Assembly: GCF_003073045.1 (NCBI RefSeq)
Contig: NC_037590.1
Span: forward strand, 806,001-870,000
Source: Pomacea canaliculata
Taxonomy: Eukaryota; Mollusca; Gastropoda; Architaenioglossa; Ampullariidae
DNA: 64,000 nt
Direction of reading: 5' to 3'
The notes under the pieces were generated by a model. That model was not told where the DNA came from. It worked only from the letters and a program-made list of their open reading frames with translations, and did not search any database. The first letter of the stretch is position 1. Each line of letters begins with the position of its first letter. Of the stretch, positions 45,801 through 56,492 are shown one piece after another. Made by a program: the position numbers and the translations under genes.

Positions 45801-47010
45801 AAACTCGCCAACGTCTCTCATCAAACTCCTCACGACTTTTCACTTGGTGCCAAGTGCCAGCTCTTGTTTGTTGTTTCAGCGGACACGCTCCTGACCGTCG
45901 GACGATTTATGATGTTATTGTGATCTGCCTGGGGTCACTTACACAGTCGTCAGCAAGTTGAGTGAAGGCCAATACAGTTCTGGTGGCTGAATGAGGCAAT
46001 AAATTAAAGCCAGGGCTGTTCTGTCCATAGCAACCTTACTACCAGTCCGATAAAGAGCGTGTTTGTAGAGCTGAATGCTGAGTCTTGGCGATGTAGATGT
46101 GTTTGTGTGTGGAAAAGTTTCGTGTGAATGTAACCATTGGTTGCCATAGAAACGATTCAAACTGGCCACCAAACAATAAATTTCAAAATTTAATGGCGTC
46201 ATGACCTTAATACATAGTACAACTTTGCTGCGATTTGCTATTTCATGCAATACTTATACAACTGTTGCGCTGTCACATGACCTTTTTCTTACAATTAATG
46301 TTTATGATATTTTCCAACATTTTAAGCTAAAATAAATTACAAAAAATACAATTGGGACTTACTAAATAGGCGCTCAATAACGTAAAGATGTCTTGTATCT
46401 TGTATCTTGTTAATAAGTAAAAAGTGTTATTAAAGTTTTAAAAAGGTGAAACTGAGAAAAGTGGAAAAGAATTAAGAGTAGTCTTTCTTTGTCGCAAAAG
46501 TGGGCAGTACAAAAAAGAAATAAAAACAAACAAAACAGAAAAAACCCAAACAAACAGGAAAGCTAAAAATGCTATTGCACTGTAAAGTGAAGTTTGCAGG
46601 ATTCAACAAATTCACCACTTTCCCGCACTTTGTAATGGTGAGAACCACGACTGCTTGAACATTTTACTTTTGTCAGTCGAAGTCCAAGTTGCATTAACAT
46701 GTACAAAATGATCTAAGAAAAGTAGATTACTTAGGGAATACATCGATTAAATGAAATATTTTAAAATGTATTTTAAAGTAAATAAAGTTAATTAAGGCAC
46801 ATAAAAGATTTTAGTTTCCGAATATACAAAGATAGTAAAACTATAATTGTCAGATTACACTACCCCTCAGTCCTCACACCCATGGCTTTGTCACAAGATG
46901 TTGAGGTTGCTGTTGAAGCCAAAAGGACTTGAGAAAAGTCCTGTCTCCTGGTAGACCTTTAAGGACAAATAATCATATCTCATCAGGATCCCACTTGTAG
47001 TCTATTTATA
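42840..47010. other. Intergenic region between proteases B and C
   Basis: Holds the upstream arm of duplication copy 1 (to about 44,200), an AT-rich stretch without convincing ORFs at 43260-43840, a CR1/L2-like LINE fragment at 44765-45400 and the start of duplication copy 2. An open frame at 43457-43684 has no homology I recognise and no splice or promoter support. Confidence 0.6.
44765..45400 (-). mobile_element. 5'-truncated LINE (CR1/L2-like): end of the reverse-transcriptase ORF and 3' UTR
   Basis: The minus-strand translation includes VYRSLVESILTFNIAAWYGH, then LPLSDLYLHAVRKMADNI and HPVHPNFQLVPSGRRYKV, the C-terminal part of LINE ORF2 in fish and molluscs, with several stops. It ends with the 3' tail gacaataaagtttgat. 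A 12-bp unit (caggtgttcacg) is triplicated in the ORF. The same 3' tail occurs at 62090-62157. Confidence 0.8.
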
Positions 47011-50000
47011 TCAGCCAATCAGCTCCAGGCAGGGCTGCACGTCCAGCTTGTTCATGTTGTCGTAGATCCAGCGCAGGTAGTAGGACACATTGGTGTAGAT
47101 GCCGGGAGACTTCTTTTCACCGCAATTGTACCCATAGCTGCACACACCTGTATGATGGACAATGGTAGCAATCTAGTAGCTTTGGCACTTGCACAGGACT
47201 GTCAGCAAACTATTCAGCACATTAGGGTACGTTATTATACTTTCACGTAGATACACATTGAGCACACGTTAAAAACAAAATACTCTTTCACAAATTCACT
47301 CATTCACACAATATATACACATATACATATTCACATACAGACACACATGCGCGCGCACGCATTCCAGAGCACTGAACATATCTTGATCACTGCATCCACT
47401 AGGGCACACATTACAGAGGCACGCCAGTATTCCCTCAAACACACGAATACAGACTTACCCCGCGCAAACCATCTGGCACCAGACTTACCCACACAAACAA
47501 CCTGTCACCCGACTTACCCACACAAACAACCGGTCACCAGACTTACCCACACAAACCATCTGTCACCCGACTTACCCCGCGCAAACCATCTGTCACCAGA
47601 CTTGCAGATCAAGGCCCCTCCACTGTCTCCCTGGACACACGTGACAGCGGACAGCATGAGACAGAAAGTGTGAGACGGACGCTCTAGCAACACGTTTTAT
47701 TCAGTGTTATAGACTGTGAGAATGAAGATGAACATCTACAATGTAAGATTCAGATGAAGAAGTAGGCATTTCAGTATGTATCAGATTGCTTGATACTTTA
47801 TTGCTTTAAGGGCATAGCTTCAGCAAGGGTGTGAGTGTTTACGAAAATAACTACACATTTTAAAACTGATGTACATACAATGCAGATAAATAATGTCAAG
47901 ACCAGTTATTTTTAAATTCTATAGACAAAGGCATATACATGCACTTCATGCAGCATTTGTAACATATATATATCTATGTCTTAACAGTAATAATATCTTA
48001 AACAATAATTTCTATATGTCTAAATACTAAAAATGTTCCAAATGGAAAGGGAACCCTAGAACCGGGTCCGATGGCGGGGTGTGGTTGCGGCCCTACGCTC
48101 ACCTGGGGGCGAATAGGACCAAGAAGAAGAAATGCTAAAATATCTGTCTTAATGTTAATAATATCTATAAGGATCTTACGTAACAAGCATCTTTCCCTCC
48201 TTCTCTGAAACCTGCGCAAAATGTCTGCACAGGGAAGGAAGTTGCTGCCATACCAGTCCAGTTTTGAACACAGCTCATCGCTGACAATACGAACTCTCAC
48301 CACGTTGAGGACAAAGTCAGGGCCAGTACCTGAGTCATGGCAGAAGACGTAAAAGTTTTAGCTTACAAGGAGCAATGAAAAAATTCGTAAACTGTTTTAA
48401 CGTAACCAGAGTCGGCCAGAATATTAGTGAAATTTAAAGGAACAGGTGAGAAACATACTCAAGAAAAGTTTCAGCAAACCTGGGTTTGCCTTCCACAACA
48501 AAAACGACGTTCGTGAGGAACTGATGACATCGGACTTAATCTATCGGGGTCAGTTAAGCTCGGGACAATGGGACTGCCCTGCTAGAATCGGTCAAGTGGG
48601 GCCAGTGGGCCTTCAGTCTGGCGGGGTCGGCGGGCCTTCAGTCTGTTGGGGTCAGTGAAACGGCTCAGCCTACCTTCTGTGGACCCCCAGCCGGCCATAA
48701 CGCACCCGTGGCCTGAGGACAGCTTTTGCTCTGTGGGCGACAAGCAGATGGGTCTGACGTGGTGCGTGTAGTTCAGGCTGTGGTCAAGGAGAAGGAGGGC
48801 GATGTCGTTGTCGATTACTGTTGTATGTAAGAACTGTTCGTGCATCACCAAGCGCTTCACCTGCCCACATCGCCAAGACATGCACAGAATTCGACAAGTC
48901 TACATATTTCCATACAAAATATCTATGCATTGCGGCGATACTAGACCTCTACAGGAATCGTGTCTACATACCTTTAAAGATTCGGGTGTGTGTGTGTGAG
49001 AGAGAGAGAGACCCTAACCCTGAGATAAAGCGGAAGAGAAGTATATTTAGCACAGACACACAAGCAATGCATGTACTAACTCTAACCCATGTACTGGTGT
49101 CTACATCCCGCATCTCTGGTCACCCACCCTGAAGAGCTGTGTGTGGGTGTCCACCTGGCCCAGGTGATGTTTACCAGCCACCACCTTCCACCTGCGGATG
49201 TCTCGAAGGTTGGGACTGTCGAAAACAGTGGCGTGACCTCAGTGTCAAAGAGCAAAGGTGGACGTTTGTGACAGGCAGTCAGTACATTTCACAACATAGT
49301 GACACCTACATGGGACTGTTTGTGTCTTTATGTTAAGGCAACATGTAAATTGAGGTGACCAGCACCAACACATTTCAAGTGGACAAGGGCTGTACAGGAA
49401 CAACACATACACAGGCAGCCAATGCAGGGAATGCAGTCACTGGCGTAGAGTGATCAACAGACAGAATCAACAGACAAGTTATTGTCATGCAGTTCTCTCT
49501 AACATCACCCTTACTCTTCAAAACAGTGAGCAGCAGTCAGCACCACCCGGTCATGGATCAGCGCGCCACCACACAACGGTTCGTCATTCGCCGCCAGACT
49601 CACCTGGAAGTACACGATGACTATGTTTACACATCCTCTCGACTTAGTTCTCAGTGACTATCGCGTCTCAGCATTTTCTACAAGTAGACAGCAATCCTTT
49701 CAGTTTCATTACTCTCCTTCGCCACTATCACCTGTACGTGTACAACCCTTGGTGACTAAGATATCCCTACAAGTAGACTAGTTGTAGGCCAGGCCAGGGT
49801 GACTACGATATCTCTACAAGACTACATCTCTCGGTGAATGCCATGTCAGACATTCACCTGAAGGTAGATCGTTCTGTGGATCACGTGACTACAATGTACG
49901 CAGGGAGCTGATCTTACCGTCCATGGCCATTCTCCATCCATCGCCTCTCTCCCTCCCATGATGCGTGGCGTGACTGGCTTCGTGCCTGACTGACCACAAG

Positions 50001-51597
50001 GACGGGCGCTGTCACACGTCGGGTGCAATGGTCCCCCAAGGGCTGCTGCTGAATCGCGTGAAAAATGTTGAAACGTTGGTACCAAGCATAATAATTCTGA
50101 ACATCTTGGAGATAAGCTGGCAGACAACTCGCTTGCAGAGGTATACAGTGATCAAGATTTTTGTACTAGCTGTCATAAACCTGTAGTGTGTGTATGTGAA
50201 AAATAGATAGTATTTATAAAGATAGGAATGTGTACAAACATGTACGGATTCCATATATTTTCAATGTCTAAATACTGCTTAGATGGTGACAATAAAGAAT
50301 CTTGAATTTTGCCTAAGATGGAGATTTAGGCTTAAAGACCTTAGATAAATTTAAGGGCTTCAGGACAAATCAAGTCAAGATAGTGAGTTACATCTGCAAT
50401 GCGCTGTAACACGTTGGAATGACTGTACACAAGGGTAAAAAAACAACAACGGGGGGAATTCTCTCGGGAGGTCAAATGGGCTAATGCTAGGGGACAAACA
50501 TCGGAAATAAAAAGTCCTAGCAAAGACCCACACACACATCATCGTCATCACACGCAGTCGCCACACTCCAAGTCTAGTCCACATCGATTGCACAGCACGT
50601 AGAGGCGAAAAAGAAAGAAAATGTAGACGACTGAGGAGAGGAATGGAGAGCTGCAGACGTGGCACATCGAGGAGCGACCACCTTGACAGTAACCAAAAGG
50701 TAGAGGCAAATACAAATATGATACAAATACCATGCAAATACATCCTTATCAATCCTTTGCAGGGAATGACTATTTATGTGTCATGTACATGTCAGCAGTA
50801 CATGTCGCCACTGAGCTCAGCGCTGACAGTGAAGTGAATCACAGAAAAGCCATGGCGCCGGCAAAACACACGATAACCATGACAACCATCACAACCTGCA
50901 GTCACCGTAACAGGAAACAAATACAGCAAGACGCCACACAACGGCGTGTTAGGCGTGTGAGCACCTCTGACATTCCAAGCTGACAACAGTGACAGTGACA
51001 GCGACAGTGTAGATGACAGCGACAACGACAGTGTAGGTGACAGCGACAACGACAGTGTAGGTGACAGCCAGGCGACGACAACGGAGGCGGAGATAGATCT
51101 GAAGCGGAGAATGACCATAACAAAGAGATACAGACAGGTAAAGAGCGACCAGCAAGCAGATGTAGCTGGTAGTAACTGAGAATTATCCATCCACAATCAG
51201 AATAGTATGCAGACTCACACAGTGAAGCTGTCGATGAAACAAGAAGGAAGATGTCAGAGGAGACAGCTGCGCCGCCATGAAGTCCGCCATCTTGAGGCAG
51301 CTAATCTGTCGGCTGCTTTGTTCCCTCCTAGCAGCTCATTACAGTCCGTAGGTCACTAATGTTTGACAGGAAACTTGCAGACACTGAGATGCCAAGTACA
51401 TCAAGCTATCGTCAGCAACGTCTGCGAGGTCGAACCCGTTGATGTTGCTGCAGAGACTCAACGACGTGCATGGCGAAGCAGGGGAGACTACGCAGTAAAC
51501 ATGCAGACGTTACAGTACATCGACAAATAAATTGTAATAATTAAATGAACTTACAAGGCAATAACACGAGAACGCCAAGGATCAAGAGTCCAACCAT
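47011..51597 (-). CDS. Trypsin-like serine protease C, 8 exons, one-base insertion in exon 6, possible pseudogene
   Basis: Exons 51555-51597 (MVGLLILGVLVLLP), 49918-50048, 49515-49603, 49128-49215, 48674-48860, 48180-48329, 47576-47630 and 47011-47147. The triad is present: VVLTAAHCFED, DNDIALLLLD and YGDSGGAL. Exon 6 is 150 nt where 149 is expected; an extra T at 48231 shifts VQTFCAGFREGGKDACY out of frame. The activation site is R/IMGG, not IVGG, and the SWG substrate strand is SYG (VCSYGYNCG). With the missing TATA these changes suggest relaxed constraint. A sequencing error for the insertion cannot be excluded. Confidence 0.8.
47450..47600. repeat. Minisatellite made of duplicated exon end plus 5' splice site (protease C)
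   Basis: The counterpart of the array in protease B: five GTAAG donors, the genuine one at 47575, spaced by about 30-40 bp, with the exon words ggtttgcgcg and gtgacagatgg at both ends. Copy number and interior differ from B, so the arrays changed after the duplication. Confidence 0.9.
48030..48135. mobile_element. Possible short LINE-derived insertion
   Basis: A GC-rich block (gaaccgggtccgatggcggg ... gaataggacc) ending in aagaagaagaa stands out from AT-rich surroundings and is absent from the matching protease B intron. Identity is not certain. Confidence 0.35.
50985..51075. repeat. 24-bp tandem repeat
   Basis: gacagcgacaacgacagtgt plus aggt, three to four copies, inside protease C intron 1. 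It encodes artefact frames on the minus strand. Confidence 0.85.
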
Positions 51598-53234
51598 TTC
51601 TCTCTGAATACACCAGAAGTATTCAGCAGTCTTCGTCTGTTTGCTAACTGTGTGAGCTTCAGGCATCAGTGTGCAACTGTCGCTCACTCAGGTGTCACAG
51701 CAGGACTCGAGTTCTGGACACACCAACACACTTTAATTCCTTGTCTTCACAAAGACTGTAGATGGAAACCCTGGCTTGGTGTTGGCCTCAGGCTCCTCAG
51801 GCTGTATCTAAAGTTAGTATGAAGGCCTGCTACGAAGGATTATTTGCTGCCGCGTCTGCTTCAGCGCCAAGCGTCTGCACGTGACGAGAATCTGCGAGAC
51901 GTTGTCATGACTACAGCAGCCTGCCAGTCCGCCTGCCGTGAATGTCGGCTAGTGTCAGGCTAATGTTGACACTGGGATTTGTTGGCGATTCTTTGGATAA
52001 ATCGTGCCCATCAATAATAATAAACAAGCTTGTTAGCGCCATTTTCAGCATCAGACATACTCAAAGCGCTTTTACAGACAGTCACGTGAGCACACCTTGT
52101 TAGGACGCCATCTCCACACAAACATACAACACAATAATAGCTCAGATCTTTGCTACGTGTTATCTTTGTGCGTCTGATACCTTTTCTTACATCCAACTTA
52201 TTGCATATCTACTATATTGCATTGTTTTATTCAGGTGGTGGTCATATTTCACGAGAATGGCATCTTAAAAAGACTTAGATGGTGGTGATAGTGGTAGTGG
52301 TGGTGGTGGTGGTGGTGGTAGTGGTGGGATGATCAGAAGGAGTTGATTGAGATTAGTGATCCTTCCTGAGACAATCCTGTCCCAGCAGCCGACTGGGTTG
52401 TGACGGTTGACAACACACGTCGCTGACCATGGCCCTTCGTGTGCGGTCGTGTTTGTGTTGGAATGTGATGGTCCGATGGAGCGTGGAACTGAGGACTTAC
52501 AGCACACACACACAATGCCACATTGCCATCATCACAAGACTCTCACCGTTCATCCTACAAACAAGCTGTTTATCCTAATAGTAGTCAAGGTTGCTGGGTT
52601 TATTTATTGCCACATTCAGTACTCTAACCGTCAGTGGCCCTCACTAAAGTTTTTGATTACTGTGTAAGTGACATCAAGCAGATAACAATAACATCATAAA
52701 CTCCCGACTTTCGGGAGCGTCTACGTTAAACCAGGTCAAATCAACAAACAAAACAGGAAAAAACCCAAACAAACAAACGTGCACCGGCACCACGTGAAAT
52801 GTCGTTAGGAGTGTGGTACAAGGACGATGGCGATGTTGACGTTTGTTAAGTGTTGACGTTCGCTCTACGATGTCAGACAAATTCAACTCTTTACATTCTG
52901 ATTATTTGCTACAGAGCTACACTGGACAACGTCAGACAAACCTTTTACTTGTGTGTTCTGGTTGCTCTGCTGTGGGACAATATCAAACCTAATTTGTGAC
53001 GTTTACATCCTGAACATTTGGTCTGACACTCAACAGCATCACACAGATTTCAAATATTTACATTTTGTTTGGTCTCCTGGACATCGTCAGACAAACTTGT
53101 GAAAGTTAAAAATTAATTTTTATGAAAATCAAGGGAAGAAACTTTTTCAGATGGTCAGCTGCGAGGAGCTTCAGGTGACGTTTACAGCTGGTTGACTGCA
53201 CGTGACGCTAGGGTGAGATGAAGTTTCTGCTCGA
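51598..53234. other. Intergenic region between protease C and DSD
   Basis: Contains the upstream arm of duplication copy 2 and a GGT microsatellite at 52275-52335. A further block at 52340-52410 is related to 45370-45430 (cagcagccgactg word). No gene is seen. Confidence 0.55.
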
Positions 53235-56200
53235 CTACCAGCCCTTGACAGGTTTCCATACACCAACGACTGTGTCCCCTGAGTGAGCGATATACCGCTG
53301 GTGCATGGCTGCAGTGGCACAAGCCTAAACGGGGACAAAACATGAATTATTTCCTACATTTAGTCTGCAAGACATGACAAAGGAGAAACAAACTGCGCTA
53401 CAGTTTAATTTTAATGAGCGTTGATGAGTACACTGCACAATAAAACTGTTTCAAACGCATACGCTGATCAGGCGAAGTCAAAGACACCCACGTGATACGG
53501 GTAGATGAACAACAAGGTGCCGACTGTGTATCGGTCAAAATCTAGTTGTCCCTCCTTTGCTTTCACCTTTCCTAGCTCTTGAGACATTCCCACGACACTG
53601 ATCCATCAGGCAGCCAGCCAGACAAACAAACAAATGAAATTAATATCACTGAGACCTTTCAGTAATTCACTCACATAATTACACACCCTCCTAGAGACCC
53701 ATCCTTCACCTTAGTGAAACGTTGTGGGCATTTGAACAAATCCTGCAGAAGTCATTTGCATCTTCTTTTTAGATAAAATCTTCAGGGTCAGGGCTAAAAA
53801 TTAATATTTATTATATGTATTATAATTTGCATTTTGTAAATATAATAACATCGACAATGGCCATCGCACGATCAAGTCTTACAAACTCTGTGCCTCTGTG
53901 TGTTTGAGAAAGAGTGTGTGTGAAAATAACAAGGAGTGAGGAGCGAGCGTCTTTTCATTACGTTAATAATAATTCATGACAATCCGATTCTACAAAGCCA
54001 GAGTTCTGACCACAACAACACCAACCATACTAACAACCCGCTTAGACAAAACAATCCAGGTGTTAAAGACAAGACATCCGGGTGCAGACCACACGTACCG
54101 GAGGTTGGGGTGGTCTTTGATGACGCAAAAGTCGTCAGGTCGCTGCCGCATGCCGTCGTGTCCCAGGGCCGTGAAGCCGCAGTCGACCACCAGGGTATCC
54201 AGGTCAGGCCGCTGACACACCACCCGGGTGGCCACGCAGCAGGCGATGTCCGACAGTTTACAGGAGCCAAGCAAGTAGTTTTCATAATCTGGAGACAAGG
54301 CGGGGACCTGTTATGGGAGCACAAGATGGTGCAGTCTAGTAAACCTGGGACTGAGATCACACAAACTCCCGCATGTCATTACATCTTATCATTTTGATGA
54401 TTTAACGCGAAGGCAGTGGTCTTTCCAGTGAATATTTCACGAGAAGCACAAGGACCGGCAGTTACCGTAGAAGACGAAGTTGCCCGGATGAAACTGATCC
54501 ACAGCCCTCAGCACGTCGCCAGCCATACTGCACGTGGGCGTGGAGCCAGTGGTGACCTCAGGCACGTCAATGCCTGCTGTCCGCAGCCTGTAGGACACAC
54601 ATCGGAGCTTGCGAACGTCAGATTTATTTTGCTTATTTATCTTGTGAAAGTCAGATTTATTTTGCTTATTTATCTTGTGAAGGTCAGGCTTATCTTGCTA
54701 GAATGCCTATTGCTTCCCCTCCAAAGTGTGGAAATTATCCCCAGAGATGGAAACAGTCTCGATCCTTTCCCTGATTATTATTGATTGGTTAGATAGCTGA
54801 CTGACTGATTCATTCATTGACTGACACCATCAAAATACACGTTAACATGCAGACAGTGCGCACTGTACAGTCCAGTGGCGCCCTCACGCGGTGATACCTG
54901 GAGGCGATGTCCTGAAGTCTGGCCGTCACAGTGGCCTGATCAGCCGCACGTGCGTCCGGCGCCATCTTTTCGTAGCTCTCCCCACAGTGAGTGTATACTC
55001 CCCGGAACCGGAAACACGGCTCCTCCCACAGACAGCGGCCCACCCGCACCACGTCTCGCTGGCCCATGGGATCCCAGCTGACATTTAAATTATACAATGG
55101 CATCACACTTTAATGCCCAACCATTCTCGACAGGCTACACTTAACAGCAATGAGCGTCGAGTTTCAAAATTCAAATTTAAAACTAAATAAAATCAACATA
55201 AGACCAACGTACTTCTGCCATAGCCGGTGTCCACCTCAATGAAGACTGACCAGATTTTACCCGCATCCAGACGAGAGGCAGCGTCCCTCAGGCACCCGAG
55301 ATTCTCCACAGAGCTGAGCAGGAGGTGAAATTCCTGGAGACGATTGGCTAGTTGAGCGTACCTACAGACGTAGTCGTATGTAAAGACCTATTAGTCAACT
55401 GCTTGGTGGTGCACGAACTTATGATCAGTTTTATGACACAAGCAAAGGCACAAAAGGCAACCCTGCTTTGTACCGAGACATGTCTGTGTAGCCGCCTTAA
55501 AGGAAGGGAGTCAGCAAACATAGCCACCAGAAAGACAACACACTACAATGACTACATCTATTGCTACATCAACGGCTACTGAAACCTTGCAATCTTGTTG
55601 GCTGTCACAGGGAACGCCAGCAGAATGTCGTCGTATCCGGCGTCTGCATAAAAGTTGCACTCGGCGATGGTGGAGCAGACGATTTTGCGTTTCTGGCCGT
55701 TGGTCACCATGTCCGCCACTTCCCTGCACTCGCCAGAATACAGAGAAAGGAGACATTCACGAGTCTGCAGTAAAATAATGTAGCTAAGTAGATATAAAAA
55801 GTTTTAAATAAATAAGCAGCACATCTAGTCCTTTCCATATCTTCATGTCTAGAACTCGTGTTAGGAAGAGTAAGTATCAGGGACACAAGTCTTTTGACTA
55901 ATTGATGAAGATAAAAATATCATGCTGGTCTGGGATCGCACTGGGCACACTGTTTTCAACATTTTATGTCTTTGTTTAATGAGAAAACATATAGTTATGC
56001 GTTGTGTGTGTGTGCGCTCGTGCCTGCACATACAGTTTTGTGTACAGTGATGTCACAGTTTTGTGCGTCTCTTGGTGCGAGGAAGGCGTGTTAGTACCAG
56101 GGAGTGACACAGAGTTTACTGTATGTGTGGTGCTAGGGAGTAACACAGAGTTTACTGTATGTGGTAGTGCTAGGGAGTAACACTCACAGTTTACTGTATG

Positions 56201-56492
56201 TGGTGACACTAGGGAGTAACACAGTTTACTGTATGTGGTAGTGCTAGGGAGTAACACAGAGTTTACTGTATGTGGTAGTGCTAGGGAGTAACACTCACAG
56301 TTTACTGTTTGTGGTGACACTAGGGAGTAACACTCACAGAGTTTTGTGTGTCTTGGTGTGAGGACGCAGTGCCACTCCTAGTCTTTGACAAGTGTCCTGC
56401 ATCCTCGCGATGTTGGCCTTCACTCGGTCCACGTCCAGTAAGAAACAAGGTGTCGGGACGTCTTCAACCACAGCCGGCAGCTCCAGTTCCAT
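53235..56492 (-). CDS. DSD: D-serine dehydratase (metal- and PLP-dependent, DSD/DTA family), 8 exons, complete
   Basis: Exons 56338-56492, 55586-55723, 55213-55361, 54898-55077, 54466-54587, 54099-54288, 53492-53597 and 53235-53324, about 376 residues, the usual size of eukaryotic DSD. The enzyme converts D-serine to pyruvate and ammonia. MELELPAVVEDVPTPCFLLD opens the chain, and the PLP lysine lies in RPHTKTHKTL. STIAECNFYADAGYDDILLA, RGVYTHCGESY, GSTPTC, GNFVFYDYENYLLGS and VVDCGFTALGHDG follow the family. The metal site is H-A-C in YPYHACATAAMHQ, split by the last intron exactly after the His. One base is missing at the 55213/55077 junction (GYGR to DPMGQRD), probably a G in the ggg run at 55073-55075. 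D-threonine aldolase is the nearest alternative. Confidence 0.92.
54620..54695. repeat. 33-bp tandem repeat in DSD
   Basis: Two full copies and one partial copy of gtcagatttattttgcttat plus ttatcttgtgaa, just upstream (minus-strand sense) of exon 54466-54587. Confidence 0.85.
56040..56340. repeat. Minisatellite at the DSD exon 1 donor
   Basis: Units of about 38-40 bp (gctagggagtaacactcaca and gtttactgtatgtggt) run up to the exon 1 donor at 56337. A copy of the exon 1 end (acagttttgtgcgtctcttg, 56056-56075) stands at the far end of the array, so exon sequence was again included. Confidence 0.88.

Larger units (their letters stand above)
46100..52000. repeat. Segmental duplication, copy 2 (contains protease C)
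   Basis: Pairs with 36,790-44,200. It has a short intron (about 550 bp) where copy 1 has about 2.5 kb, and a longer intron 1 (50,049-51,554 versus 42,157-42,585). Exon identity is high enough that most exon lengths agree exactly (43, 89, 88, 55 and 137 nt). Confidence 0.85.
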
